This document shows positions 42,912 to 52,831 of a stretch of DNA of 64,000 nt, one piece after another. The stretch spans positions 24,615-88,614 of the forward strand of contig CAVTGB010000029.1 in the NCBI GenBank assembly GCA_963734125.1. The letters run 5' to 3'. The translations under genes and the position numbers were made by a program. The stretch is from DATARH01 sp963734125 (lineage in GTDB: Bacteria > Pseudomonadota > Alphaproteobacteria > ATCC43930 > CGMCC-115725). The notes beneath the pieces are model-generated. The model was not told the DNA's origin. It did not search any database and saw only the letters and a program-made list of their open reading frames with translations. Every line of letters begins with the position of its first letter. The first letter of the stretch is position 1.

Positions 42912-44491
42912 TCAGCGCGGCGCTGGATGTAGCGGATTGTGGCCGCCGCCCGCCTCGACGGGAGAGACGGTCGCGAGTAGCGTCTCGCCGGTGTGGGCTT
43001 CTACGCTGGCGGCGAGGGCGCGCGGCAGGTAGTTGGGCCAGGTGCCTGGGTTTGCCGCGCCCGCGCGCAGCCCGGCAGGGGCGATATCGGCGAAGGTCAC
43101 CTGCGGCGCGCCGCCCGCTACCTGCGGGTCGGTGACCCGGGTCCCGCCGTGATTGTCGGTCGAGAGCGCGAAGCTGCTCGTCGTGTAGAGGCCAAGCAGC
43201 ATGAGGTTGGCCGTATTCGTTCCATCGCTGACGCTGAGCGTGCCGCTGGTGTTGCCGACCGCCTCGGTGAAGCTCATCGTCGTCCCCGCGCCGAAGACGA
43301 CGCTCCGCAAATCGATCCGGTCAGGGACGGCAAACCCCGAGATGATTCCGGTGAAGCCGGCCCCGGTATCGAGCTGCAACGTCCCGCCGCTGATGAAGGT
43401 GACCGTGCCGCTGGCGGTGCCGCCGCTCGCGACCGCGATGACGCCGCGGTCGATCGTGCCGCCGCTCGCCGTCCCGTGGATGGTTTCGAGCCCACGGAGG
43501 TTGACCCTACCGCCGCTCGCCGTTCCGTAGACGATCTCGCTCCCGCCTTCCAGCACGGTCCCGCTAGTCACCCCGCCCGAATAAACGATCTGATGCGCGC
43601 CGTGCTTAACCGCTGCACCGTGCGCCAACCCGCCGGCTTCGACGATCTGCCGCCCGCCGCTGGCGACCAAGCCCCAAGTCGTCCGCCCGTAAACACGCTC
43701 GACACCGCCACTGCCGATCGCGCCACCGCTCGCATGGCCCCGCGCCAGATGTTCTCGCTGCCGCCGCTCAGCAGCGTCCGGCGCGTCGTGCCGCCCGGCG
43801 AGACGAACTCAACGCCGCCGGGCATTACCGTGGTGTCGCTGGCCACCCCTCCCGCGAGCACGGTCTGGCTGCCACCGCCGCTGACCACTGTTCCGCTGGC
43901 GATGCCTCCGCGGTCCACCTTCTCGGTGCCACCGTGGTTGACTACTGTGCCGCTGGCAACGCCATCGTCGACAAGGAAGCCGCCGCTGCCGACCACGGAG
44001 CCCCTGGCAGCGCCGTCGAGTATCAGCAACTCCCCGCCGCTACCGACCACCGTACCGCTGGCGACGCCGCCCAATATTGTCAGTCCACCGCCGCTGCCGA
44101 TCACCGTGCCATCGGCAACGCCTCCGGAATTAACCACGTCAAATGGGCTGAATGCCACGAACAAGCCGGAGATCGATCCGCCCTGATCGATCCTAATCCC
44201 GGCATTTGCGCCGTTCCGAACGGTCGCACCGTCGATGACATTCACACCACCGGCAGACCACTGGCCGTACGCGCTCGTTATCGTCAGCCCCTCGACCTGA
44301 CCGCCGCTGCTGATCACGCTGCCACTGACCACGCCGCCGACTATTTGCAGGTCACCGCCGCTGCTGACCGCGGCGCCGCGCCTTTTCACCCGGGTGGGGC
44401 ATTCGCCACACCGGCGCCGCGTTCGAACCGCAAGGTCCGGCCCGATGCAGCCCTCCGTTCGGCGTATGAATATCGGCCTCTCACAGCTCAA
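42912..44491 (-). pseudogene. AIDA-type repeat surface protein, frameshifted
   Basis: The two overlapping frames (43568-44491 and 42912-43670) are one gene of about 500 residues. Both are filled with strand-loop-strand repeats such as GGVADGTVIGSGGGLTILGG and ASGTVVSGGGSQTVLAGGVA. The first frame loses similarity after GGSENI near 43750. Adding one C there continues LARGHASGGAIGSGGVERVY in the second frame. The C-terminus (DRIDLRSVVFGAGTTMSFTE, then GTLSVSDGTNTANLMLLGLY) is a domain often found after such repeats in alphaproteobacterial surface proteins. No autotransporter barrel follows, and no signal peptide is visible at the first ATG, so the N-terminus may also be damaged. Confidence 0.75.
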
Positions 44492-44524
44492 GAGGGCGGC
44501 GAGCGGCCGATCGGTTTTGCTGGC

Positions 44525-45085
44525 CTAACCCGATTGCCCTTGCCAATTCTTTAGCAGAATCTCACCGGCAATCTTTGCTGAGCGTGCCGAGCCCCGATTG
44601 CCTGCTTGGGCCGTCACAATTGCACCGCACATCAGCATTAGCCAGAGATGTGCGAAAGAGGAGGCGTCGTTAATTTTTGCGTCTTCAGCCAATTTCTGCA
44701 CAAATAATCTCATATTTTCAATTTGTTCGACGGCGGCCCGGTAAAGAGGTCCATCAATTTTTTCTTCCATCAGAAGCTTGATGAATGAGCTCCCTTCAAA
44801 ATCCGGTGTACTAAACCATTCGGTCAATAAGTCGAAGATCATTAAAAGACGATCACGCGGAGATTTGTCGCTATTTTTAACTAGGCTTTGCCAATTATTG
44901 TTAAAGCGTTGCTGGCGTAGTTTTAAGAATTCTATAACCAAATCGTCCTTGGACCGAAAATGTTGGTAGAGTGACATCCGTGCGACGCCGGCACGGGCGA
45001 TAATTGCGCTTATGCCGGTCCCTTTAACTCCCCGCGTGGAGAAGAGCTCATACGCGGATTCCAAAATTCGGTCGCGAGCACTCAT
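44525..45085 (-). CDS. TetR-family transcriptional regulator
   Basis: A 186-residue regulator. The N-terminal helix-turn-helix is clear: RILESAYELFSTRGVKGTGI, SAIIARAGVARMSLYQHFRS, KDDLVIEFLK. The C-terminal ligand domain (about 75-180) is unremarkable. Codons are markedly AT-richer than in the housekeeping genes (for example the run encoding NNNWQSLVKN), which hints at horizontal acquisition. It faces a 536-base intergenic region with two palindromes that could be its operators. Its target may be itself or the small membrane ORF at 45622. Confidence 0.93.
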   Translation of the reverse strand: MSARDRILESAYELFSTRGVKGTGISAIIARAGVARMSLYQHFRSKDDLVIEFLKLRQQRFNNNWQSLVKNSDKSPRDRLLMIFDLLTEWFSTPDFEGSSFIKLLMEEKIDGPLYRAAVEQIENMRLFVQKLAEDAKINDASSFAHLWLMLMCGAIVTAQAGNRGSARSAKIAGEILLKNWQGQSG

Positions 45086-45500
45086 CGGTCTGGTCGAGAT
45101 TCCCCCGGATTCCCGAACTGCCGGGTCCGATCTTCCGTCTCGGCGCGGCGCACCACAACGAAATTCGATCGCAACGTGACCCGGTGACAGCGAAATTGTC
45201 GCGGCTCAACTTCCCGGGCCTGCAACGCGCGCCCTTTTTCGGTACCCAAGCGGCACTTCTGCCGTTGGCCGGCTGCCGCATCTGACCCGATCTCCCGTTT
45301 ATGCTGCCACGGGCGGCGCGCGCAGTTAGACGAGGCGATGAGCGACGGGATATCCCGGAACATCTGACGCGATAGCGCAACCTTGGCCATCTGAATGAAA
45401 CCGGCCTTTATCGCTGACCAATGGTCCCGACGCGCCTGGAGCGGCGGAGCCCTCTGTAAACCTGGCGTTGACCCATCTTTGCAATGGGATTGCGATAGAC

Positions 45501-45510
45501 TGACCGGTCA
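45501..45510. promoter_or_regulatory. Palindrome, possible TetR-type operator
   Basis: The perfect palindrome tgaccggtca, with partial symmetry beyond it, resembles operators of many TetR regulators. It lies between a possible -35 (45490) and -10 (about 45515) on the plus strand, where a bound repressor would block transcription. Assignment to the TetR protein at 44525-45085 is inference. Confidence 0.4.
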
Positions 45511-45528
45511 GGCATACACTATCATACC

Positions 45529-45542
45529 GATGCGATCGCATC
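45529..45542. promoter_or_regulatory. 14-base perfect palindrome
   Basis: gatgcgatcgcatc lies 18 bases after the first palindrome. Centre-to-centre spacing is 30 bases, close to three helical turns, so both sites would be on the same DNA face. Confidence 0.35.
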
Positions 45543-45621
45543 AGCACCGCCGGCTGTATGGGCATAATCAATCAACGCTCGGGCCTCCTCCGGGGTTTAT
45601 CTAAGGGGGAAGGGGGAGCCC

Positions 45622-45708
45622 ATGGCGCGCGACACACTCTCCTTGGTTGGCATAGCGGTACTGATATTGGTCGCGGTGATCGTCATCACCCTGGCGTTTC
45701 GGTTTTGA
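45622..45708 (+). CDS. Possible 28-residue single-pass membrane peptide
   Basis: A short frame beginning MARDTLSLVGIAVLILVAVI and ending VITLAFRF. It is one hydrophobic helix with a charged start and end. The ATG at 45622 follows a strong AAGGGGGAGCC. It lies 112 bases downstream of the palindrome at 45501 and is read away from the TetR gene, so it could be the regulator's target. A chance frame remains possible, but the ribosome site and composition favour translation. Confidence 0.55.
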   Translation: MARDTLSLVGIAVLILVAVIVITLAFRF

Positions 45709-45820
45709 GGTGCCTACCGGCTAGCCCAAGACCAAGGTCTTCACCCTGTCATGACCCACTGAGCGTCGTCTGCCTCCTTTCAAGGGAATCGCAACATTCC
45801 TTTCCAAATTGAGAACAGAA

Positions 45821-46345
45821 ATGTCCAATCATTGGATTCCAACCGATCCAAGGCGAAAAGACCACATCAGTTTCGCTCACTCGATTCTGATACCCGATCG
45901 GTCAGTCCTCATAGATGACCGTGGAAAAATATTGATAGGGCCTGATGACAATATTATTGGCTATGCCCTGTCACTTGGCTTTATCATGATTAGAACGATG
46001 GATGGAGAAAGCATAACGGTCTGGCTTATACCAAGTCTTGTGCGCGCAAAGACCATGGCCGCCGCGCTGTACGAGATGGCCACCTTCCGACCGCAATCTG
46101 TCTACGTGCGTGCCAATAACGAGTGGGAACATATCTTTACCATCGGTGCGGCTCTCCGCAGAATCGAGCAGCTGATAACGGCTGCCAGCGAAGCAGCAAG
46201 CCCGACATCAGAGGAGCATCGTCGGGGGCGAACGGGTGCGGACGCTATACCGATATCCGTAGCGCGCGATACGGTTCTGCAAAGCTGTCTCGGTGAGGCT
46301 ATCGGTCGCCGACTGCTACGGAGGCCGAGATGCTCTCCCAAATAA
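45821..46345 (+). CDS. Hypothetical protein
   Basis: A 174-residue protein with no recognised domain. ATG at 45821 (MSNHWIPTDPRRKDHISFAH); an in-frame TTG lies 12 bases upstream. The first 100 residues look folded (VLIDDRGKILIGPDDNIIGY, LGFIMIRTMDGESITVWLIP). The C-terminal 60 are Arg/Ala/Ser-rich. No signal peptide or clear membrane helix. Composition is AT-richer than the adjacent cyclase, like the TetR gene, so this block may have a common foreign origin. It converges on the large cyclase gene. Confidence 0.55.
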   Translation: MSNHWIPTDPRRKDHISFAHSILIPDRSVLIDDRGKILIGPDDNIIGYALSLGFIMIRTMDGESITVWLIPSLVRAKTMAAALYEMATFRPQSVYVRANNEWEHIFTIGAALRRIEQLITAASEAASPTSEEHRRGRTGADAIPISVARDTVLQSCLGEAIGRRLLRRPRCSPK

Positions 46346-46376
46346 CCCGCCGGCAGCTCCGTTTCGCAATTGGCTG

Positions 46377-49300
46377 TCAGGCGCACAGCTCCTCCAACAG
46401 CGCCTTGGCCGCCTTCAAGTCGAGCGTGTCGGAGCCTTCGGTGAACCAGCTATAGACCGGCGCGAGAAGATCGCGGGCCTGCTGGCGTTTGCCGTGATCG
46501 CGCCACAGCCGCGCCAGGCTCGTCGCCGCGCGCAATTCCCAGGACTTTGCCTGCTGCGCGCGGGCAATGGCGATGGCACGCTCGAAATGCGCCTGCGCTG
46601 TTGCCGCGTCGGGCTCGGGCGACATCAGCGCGATGTCGCCGGCGGTTCGGTGGATGTCCGCCTCGCACCAGGTTTCCTTGGTTATTTTCGCCGCGGTCAT
46701 CGCTTCGCCGATGCAGCGCCAAGCCGCCTCGAATTGCCCGAGCCCGGCATGGGCGCGGGCCAAGTGAGGCAAATAGAATGGCATCCAAACCGTCGTTCCG
46801 GTTGTCCGCATGGCGGCCATCGCGGGGATCAGCATTTCGGTCGCGGCCGAAGCCCTGCCGGTCAGGGCCAGCACGCAACCTTGGCTCATCATTCCGAACC
46901 CTTTCCAAAACCGCGAACCTTTTTCCTCGGCCAGAGCGACAAGCTCCTGGGCTTGCGCAGTTACCGCGGCGCGATTACCGCAAAGGGTATATGCTACCGC
47001 TGCAAAGCATAAAGCGAACATCAGCTCGGCGGCTTGACCGATCTCTCGCGCATTCCCGAGCGCGTCGTCAGCGTCTCTGAGCGCAGCGTGGGGATAGCCA
47101 AGCGGCCACAGAGCTAACGACCGGAAGGCTAAGATGGCTACCCCTTCGTCTTGGCCAAACCGTATCGACAGCGGACGATGCTCGGCAGGATCGTAAAGCG
47201 CGATCGCCTGATCAAAGTGTCCCCGGCCTTCCGCGATGTCCCCCGTAAACAGCAAGGTCTCCCCCATCAGGCGGTGCCCAAGCATGCGCGGGAATGTCGC
47301 CCTTTGCTTCCCCGCCAGCGCCAGGAACTGCGCCGCGAGATCGCGACAGGCATCGCCATTGAACGCTAAATGGTTCACGCCGTGGAAGGCGTGGAGGACC
47401 GAGAACAGCAGCAGCGGATCTTCGGAAGGCTCTCCCAGCGCTTCGGCCTGCTCGATCAGTAAACGTGCCCGTTCAATAGCCGCCCTGGTTTCGGCGGCGG
47501 CATAGCCTTTGACATGCATGAGTGGGGCTATAAGCGCGACCTGAAACCTAATCTGCTCGCGCCGCAGCGCCGCCGTGCCGGGCAGGGTCGCGATCTGGTC
47601 GAGGGCACGGGTGAGCTGGGCCACGGCTTCGACCAACGCCGAGCGTGCCAGTGACTGCTGTCCCGCCTTGCCCCACAGACAAGCGGCCTTCTCGATCAGC
47701 CCGGCTTCGGTGCAGTGACGCGCCAGGATCTCGGGCTGGCTCTCCGCAATCTCGGAGAATTGGCTTTCGAGGGTCTCGGCGATCCGGGCGTGGAGCGCGC
47801 GTCGCGGCTCGCGCAGCAGCGTGCCATAGGCCGCGACCTGCACCAGCGCATGCTTGAACAGGTAGTTCGCCTGCGGCGGGACGCCCTGGCGGGACAGCAA
47901 GCCTGCCTGAACGAGACGGTCGAGCGCCGATTCCAGATCCGCGTCGGACTTGCGCGCCGTCGAAGCCAGCAGGCCATGCGAAAACTCCCGGCCGATCGCC
48001 GACCCGATCTGCGCCATCTCCTTGGCGGGGCCGAGCCGGTCGAGCCGCCCCATCAACGATGCGTGCAAGCTTGCCGGGACCGCCAGGGCCGGCGACGGAA
48101 CCGCCGCAACCGTGCGCCGGGCCGCGTCCTCGCTCTCCGCCTCCTGCACCGCCTTCGTCATCTCCTCGACGAACAGCGGAATGCCGTCGGGGCGCTCGAC
48201 GATCTCTGCCAGCACATCCGCCGGCAGCGGCTTGTTCCCGACCAGGCGCGCGATGGCGGCCGCTTCACGCTCGCCAAGCCGGTTGAGCGTCAGGCTCGTC
48301 ACATGCGGCTGTCCCACCCACGGCGCGTTGAACTCGGGGCGGAACGTCACGATCAGCAGCGCCGGGAGAGTTTTAATGCGGTCCACGGTCCGGCCGAGCA
48401 CCTCCAGGCTCGTGGGGTCGATCCAGTGCAAATCCTCGAAGATAATCAGCACCGGTTGCCGGCACGCCAACCCTGCGATTTGCGACATCAGCGCTTCCAG
48501 CGTTCTCTGCCGGCGCTGCTCCGGGGTCAGCTCGAGCGCGGGATAGCGTCCATCATTCGGAAGCGAGAGCATCTCGGCGAAGAGTGCGGCATCCTGAGGC
48601 GAAGTCGAGGTCTGTGAGAGCATCGCATCGAGCTTGTCGAGCTTCGCCTGTGGTATGTCGTCGTACGAGAGGCCGGCGGCGCGTTCGATCTGGCCAATGA
48701 TCGGGTGGAACGCGCTGTCTGTGCGCTGCGGCGAGCAGAAATAGCGCAGGCGCGTGTGCGGTTCGCTGGCGAGGCGTCCCTGAAGCGCGGCCGTGAGCCG
48801 CGATTTGCCGATGCCTGCCTCGCCGGTGAGCAGCACCACCTGGCCTTCACCGGTCTTTGCCCGGGACCAGCGCCGCAGCAGCAATTCGGCTTCTTCCTCC
48901 CGCCCGACGAGGGCGGTCAGGCCGGTCGTGTGCAGGGCGTCGAAACGGCTCGCCACGGAACTCGCCCGCAGCGCGGCCCAGGCCTGCGCCGGCCCGGCGA
49001 TGCCCTTGAGGTCCCTGGCCCCGAGGTCCTTCAGCTCAAAGAGATTGCCGAGCAGCCGTCGGGTGCCGTCGGCGATGACGACGGCACCCGGCTCGGCCAG
49101 AGCCTGCAGGCGCGCCGCGAGGTTTGGCGTCTCGCCGACGACCGCCTGCTCCTGCGCAGAACCCGCGCCGATGACGTCGCCGACCACGACAAGCCCGGTG
49201 GCGATGCCGACCCGCACCTGCAAGGGAACGCCAGCCGCGGTCGTGAGCTGCGGCGCCGCCTCGACCAGCGCAAGCCCGGCCCGCAAAGCGTGCTCGGCGT

Positions 49301-49766
49301 CATGCTCGTGGGCCTGGGGATAGCCGAAATAAGCCAGCACCCCGTCGCCCATGTACTTCGCGACGAACCCGCCGGCCTCGGTGATGAGATCGGTGCAGCA
49401 GCGGTGATACGCGCCGATGACCTCGCGCAAATCCTCGGGATCGAGCCGCGCCGAGAGTGCGGTCGAGCCGACCAGATCGCAGAACATCACCGTCAGTTGC
49501 CGGCGCTCGGCGTCGCTAGTCAGAGGGGAGACGGGGGTAGATGTCGCGCTCGCCGCCGGTTGGGCTAGGTCACGCGTCGGGGCCTCTCCGCCCAGGGCGG
49601 CGATCGCGGCGAGCAGCTTGCGCCGGTGGCCGACAAGGGTAACGCCCAGATCCTTCAGGTCGTCGGCCGTCAGTTCGCGTAAGACCTCGCCATCTATGGC
49701 GTTGTCGCGGAATGCCGGCGCGTATTGTTCAAGCTCCAACCCACTTAGCCACGCCGCGACATCCAT
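46377..49766 (-). CDS. SAM - adenylate/guanylate cyclase - ATPase - TPR signalling protein
   Basis: A 1129-residue protein. In order: a SAM domain (about 1-58, MDVAAWLSGLELEQYAPAFR), a class III cyclase domain (about 88-265) with metal-binding Asp97 in FCDLVGSTA and Asp141 in YMGDGVLAYFG, an AAA_16-type ATPase with Walker A GEAGIGKS (315-322) and Walker B IIFEDLHWIDP, then a long TPR-like helical region to the end. Start at ATG 49766; the ten upstream codons lack similarity. The design is common in Bradyrhizobium-like and related alphaproteobacteria. It should make cAMP or cGMP under control of the ATPase/TPR sensor. No partner gene is adjacent. Confidence 0.93.
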   Translation of the reverse strand: MDVAAWLSGLELEQYAPAFRDNAIDGEVLRELTADDLKDLGVTLVGHRRKLLAAIAALGGEAPTRDLAQPAASATSTPVSPLTSDAERRQLTVMFCDLVGSTALSARLDPEDLREVIGAYHRCCTDLITEAGGFVAKYMGDGVLAYFGYPQAHEHDAEHALRAGLALVEAAPQLTTAAGVPLQVRVGIATGLVVVGDVIGAGSAQEQAVVGETPNLAARLQALAEPGAVVIADGTRRLLGNLFELKDLGARDLKGIAGPAQAWAALRASSVASRFDALHTTGLTALVGREEEAELLLRRWSRAKTGEGQVVLLTGEAGIGKSRLTAALQGRLASEPHTRLRYFCSPQRTDSAFHPIIGQIERAAGLSYDDIPQAKLDKLDAMLSQTSTSPQDAALFAEMLSLPNDGRYPALELTPEQRRQRTLEALMSQIAGLACRQPVLIIFEDLHWIDPTSLEVLGRTVDRIKTLPALLIVTFRPEFNAPWVGQPHVTSLTLNRLGEREAAAIARLVGNKPLPADVLAEIVERPDGIPLFVEEMTKAVQEAESEDAARRTVAAVPSPALAVPASLHASLMGRLDRLGPAKEMAQIGSAIGREFSHGLLASTARKSDADLESALDRLVQAGLLSRQGVPPQANYLFKHALVQVAAYGTLLREPRRALHARIAETLESQFSEIAESQPEILARHCTEAGLIEKAACLWGKAGQQSLARSALVEAVAQLTRALDQIATLPGTAALRREQIRFQVALIAPLMHVKGYAAAETRAAIERARLLIEQAEALGEPSEDPLLLFSVLHAFHGVNHLAFNGDACRDLAAQFLALAGKQRATFPRMLGHRLMGETLLFTGDIAEGRGHFDQAIALYDPAEHRPLSIRFGQDEGVAILAFRSLALWPLGYPHAALRDADDALGNAREIGQAAELMFALCFAAVAYTLCGNRAAVTAQAQELVALAEEKGSRFWKGFGMMSQGCVLALTGRASAATEMLIPAMAAMRTTGTTVWMPFYLPHLARAHAGLGQFEAAWRCIGEAMTAAKITKETWCEADIHRTAGDIALMSPEPDAATAQAHFERAIAIARAQQAKSWELRAATSLARLWRDHGKRQQARDLLAPVYSWFTEGSDTLDLKAAKALLEELCA

Positions 49767-50051
49767 GCGGTGATCCTCGGCTTTGAGGAACGGCACCCTC
49801 GTGGCTGAAGATAGACCTCTGCACGGTGAGCTACCAGCGGCCGCGCTTAAACAGACGCCGCACCGGATCGCGCCGCTTCAGGATGAATGAATGCGTCTAC
49901 TCGTCGTCGCCGACAAAAACGTTGGACTGGTGCGGGGTTGGGGCCATAGTTGACGCGTCAACCGATGCGATTAAGCTTCGTAGCAATCAGTGTTACATAG
50001 CATGCCGCCCCCGCGCGGCGGTACCAACGCTCGCAATAAGGAGGATCGCCG

Positions 50052-51125
50052 ATGTTCCTGAGCAATTGCTGGTACGTCGCCGGCTGGAGCCACCATTTTC
50101 AGGCAAACCACGCAGTGGCGCGCACCATGCTCGGTGAGCCTGTAGTCCTCTATCGCAGCAACGACGGTGGGGTCGCCGCGTTGGAGGACCGCTGCTGTCA
50201 TCGCCTCGCGCCGCTGTCGAAGGGGCGCGTCGAGGGCGACGATCTGCGTTGCATGTATCACGGGCTCAAATTCGCCCGGTCGGGGCAATGCATCGAGATC
50301 CCCGGGCAGGATGTCGTGCCGCCGCGCGCACGGGTGCGCGCCTATCCGGTCGTCGAAAAGGACTATTGGGTTTGGGTGTGGATGGGCGATCCGGCGCTCG
50401 CCGATCCCGCTCTGATCCCGAACGCGCTCCGCCACGGCGACCCGGAATGGTGGATGCAAACCGGTGAACTCGCCTACGAGGCCAATTATCAATACATCAA
50501 CGACAATCTCCTCGATCTCGCCCATCTCAGCTACGTCCACGAGAATACGCTCGGGCGCAACAGCATGGCCTGGGCCAACAGCAAGCCTCAGGTCACCCGC
50601 ATCGATCGGGGGCTCCGGATCAGCCGGTGGGTGGTCAACAACCCGGCCCCGAAATACCTCGATCAGCCGCCGGGCACGACGACCGACATGTGGACGTCCT
50701 ACGATTATATGGCGGCGGGCGTCTTCCTGTTGCAAACCCGCTCGTACCCCTCGGGCGCCGCCGCGCAATGCGCCATGCAGGAGCCCAGCGCCGAGCCGCT
50801 GTGGACGACGCTGACCTCACAGGCGGTAACCCCGATCGACGAGCGTCATACGGTCTATTACTACTCCGGCTGCCTCGAAAAGCGTTTCGCGACCGAAGCC
50901 CAGTCTCTGGCGCAATTTGCGGTCTTCGAGCGCGCCTTTGCCGAGGACAATGCGATGATCGAGGCGCAGCAGCAGGTTATTTGGAAGACGCCGGAGCCGC
51001 GCATGCTCGGCACGTCGTCTGACCGCGCGCTCAACCAATTCCGCCGGCTGATGGATGAACTGATGGCTGCTGAAGGTGACGAGCGGGCAGCGAACCGGGC
51101 GCCGCCGCTGGCCGCCGAAGGTTGA
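50052..51125 (+). CDS. Rieske non-haem iron oxygenase (VanA-like, alpha subunit)
   Basis: A 357-residue ring-hydroxylating or O-demethylating oxygenase. The Rieske cluster ligands are Cys48-x-His50 (DRCCHRLAP) and Cys67-x2-His70 (RCMYHGLKF). The mononuclear iron site is Asp155, His158, His163 in NDNLLDLAHLSYVHENTLG. GGAG lies upstream of ATG 50052. The length fits the vanillate O-demethylase/toluenesulfonate oxygenase group. No ferredoxin reductase gene is adjacent, so electrons must come from elsewhere. It precedes a glpD-like gene on the same strand with a 142-base gap, so they need not be one operon. Confidence 0.92.
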   Translation: MFLSNCWYVAGWSHHFQANHAVARTMLGEPVVLYRSNDGGVAALEDRCCHRLAPLSKGRVEGDDLRCMYHGLKFARSGQCIEIPGQDVVPPRARVRAYPVVEKDYWVWVWMGDPALADPALIPNALRHGDPEWWMQTGELAYEANYQYINDNLLDLAHLSYVHENTLGRNSMAWANSKPQVTRIDRGLRISRWVVNNPAPKYLDQPPGTTTDMWTSYDYMAAGVFLLQTRSYPSGAAAQCAMQEPSAEPLWTTLTSQAVTPIDERHTVYYYSGCLEKRFATEAQSLAQFAVFERAFAEDNAMIEAQQQVIWKTPEPRMLGTSSDRALNQFRRLMDELMAAEGDERAANRAPPLAAEG

Positions 51126-51267
51126 TCAAGCCGGTACCAGCTTCACCAGAAGATGACGGCTGCTTCGGGGCATCGTAGGCCTTATCCCGACTGATGCCGA
51201 CCGGGATGGTTGAACGTTTTCCTGGTCGCAACTCGCCGTGGGCAATGCGCGTGACTGAAGGCCCAAA

Positions 51268-52755
51268 ATGCTCGATCTGCTGGTCGTTGGCGGAGGCATA
51301 AACGGGGTCGGCATCGCCCGCGACGCGGCCGGGCGCGGATTGTCGGTGCGGCTCGTCGAAAAGAACGATTTGGCGGCGGCGACCTCCTCGGCTTCCAGCA
51401 AGCTGATCCATGGCGGGCTGCGCTATCTCGAACACGGCGCGCTGCGGCTGGTCCGCGAGGCTCTCGCCGAGCGGGAGATCCTGTTGGCAAACGCGCCGCA
51501 CATCGTGCGTCCGCTGCGCTTCGTGCTCCCCCATGATCGAGGCCCGCGGTCGCGCGTGGTATTGCGGCTTGGGCTCTTCCTCTACGACCATTTGGGCGGC
51601 CGGCGCAGCCTGCCCGGCACCGAAACTGTGCGGCTGCGCGACCATCCCTACGGAAGGCCGCTGCGGCGCGGCCTCGACACCGGGTTTGTCTACTCCGATT
51701 GCAGCGTCGAGGATGCCCGGCTGGTGGCGCTCAACGCCCGCGACGCCAAGGCGAATGGCGCGCAGATCTCGCCGCGCACGGAATTGCGCAGGGCCTGGCG
51801 CGCCGGCGGCCACTGGAGGGCCGTGGTCGAGAAGGCCGGCGTCGCCTCGGAAATCAGCGCCCGCATCCTCGTCAACGCGGCGGGCCCGTGGGTGGAAGAG
51901 GTCACGTGTCGAGCCGGCGTCGCCCGGCATCGCTCGCAGCTCCGGCTGGTCAAGGGCAGCCACATCGTCGTTCCCCGCCTCTACGACGGCGCGCAGGGCT
52001 ACCTGCTGCAGCACGATGACGGCCGTGTCGTCTTCGTGCTGCCGTATGAGCACAAATTCACCCTCATCGGTACGACCGAGCTTCCCTATTCCGGCGATTG
52101 CGGGCAGGTCGCGATTGATCGGGAGGAAGTCGACTACCTCTGCCGCGCCGTATCGCGCTGGTTCGCCCGACCGGTCGCGCCGTCGGTGGTCGTCTGGAGC
52201 TATGCCGGCGTGCGCCCTCTGCATGACGATGGGGAGCGGGACCCCTCCGCGGTGACCCGCGATTACCTGCTCGATCTTGATGCCGCTCCCGGGTTGGCGC
52301 CGCTGCTATCGGTGTTCGGGGGCAAGATCACGACCTACCGGCGCCTTGCCGAGCGTGCGTTGGAAAAGCTGGCGCCGTTTCTGCCAACCGCGGGGCGGCC
52401 GTGGACCAGTGGCGCGGTCCTGCCCGGCGGCGATCTGCCGAACCGCGATCCTGTTGCCTTTGCTGCCTCGCTCGGTCAGGAATACCCCTTCCTCGAACCA
52501 GCCGCCGCGTTGCGCCTCGCCTGCAGCTACGGCAGCGATACCCGGCGCATCCTGGGCAGCGCCCGCCGCGCCGAGGACCTCGGGCGTGGGTTCGAGTGCG
52601 GCTTCAGCGAGCGCGAACTCGCCTGGCTCGTCGGCGAGGAATGGGCGCTGACCGCGGAAGATGTGATGTGGCGCCGTTCCAAACTCGGCCTGCACCTGAG
52701 CCGCGAGGCAATGACTGCGATCGCATCGCTACTCCCCGGCGCCGCCTCGATGTGA
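51268..52755 (+). CDS. glpD: FAD-dependent glycerol-3-phosphate dehydrogenase
   Basis: A 495-residue membrane-associated dehydrogenase converting glycerol-3-phosphate to dihydroxyacetone phosphate and passing electrons to quinone. The FAD fingerprint is LLVVGGGINGVGIARDAAGR, followed by TSSASSKLIHGGLRYLE, a GlpD hallmark. The second FAD region is SVFGGKITTYRRLAERALE. The C-terminal DAO_C domain includes LAWLVGEEWALTAEDVMWRR. No glpK or glpF is nearby. Length and motifs are normal. Confidence 0.95.
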   Translation: MLDLLVVGGGINGVGIARDAAGRGLSVRLVEKNDLAAATSSASSKLIHGGLRYLEHGALRLVREALAEREILLANAPHIVRPLRFVLPHDRGPRSRVVLRLGLFLYDHLGGRRSLPGTETVRLRDHPYGRPLRRGLDTGFVYSDCSVEDARLVALNARDAKANGAQISPRTELRRAWRAGGHWRAVVEKAGVASEISARILVNAAGPWVEEVTCRAGVARHRSQLRLVKGSHIVVPRLYDGAQGYLLQHDDGRVVFVLPYEHKFTLIGTTELPYSGDCGQVAIDREEVDYLCRAVSRWFARPVAPSVVVWSYAGVRPLHDDGERDPSAVTRDYLLDLDAAPGLAPLLSVFGGKITTYRRLAERALEKLAPFLPTAGRPWTSGAVLPGGDLPNRDPVAFAASLGQEYPFLEPAAALRLACSYGSDTRRILGSARRAEDLGRGFECGFSERELAWLVGEEWALTAEDVMWRRSKLGLHLSREAMTAIASLLPGAASM

Positions 52756-52831
52756 CGCTCGGCGCAAGCGAGGCGAGAGGGTCAAGTCCGGCCCGAGACC
52801 GAGGGTGGACCCGGCGGATATGCGATACGGA

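Larger units (their letters stand above)
45086..45621. other. Intergenic region upstream of the TetR gene
   Basis: About 536 bases. No convincing gene on either strand. It contains two perfect palindromes (listed separately) and a plausible but weak plus-strand promoter (TTGCGA at 45490 and an AT-rich hexamer near 45515). Confidence 0.5.
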
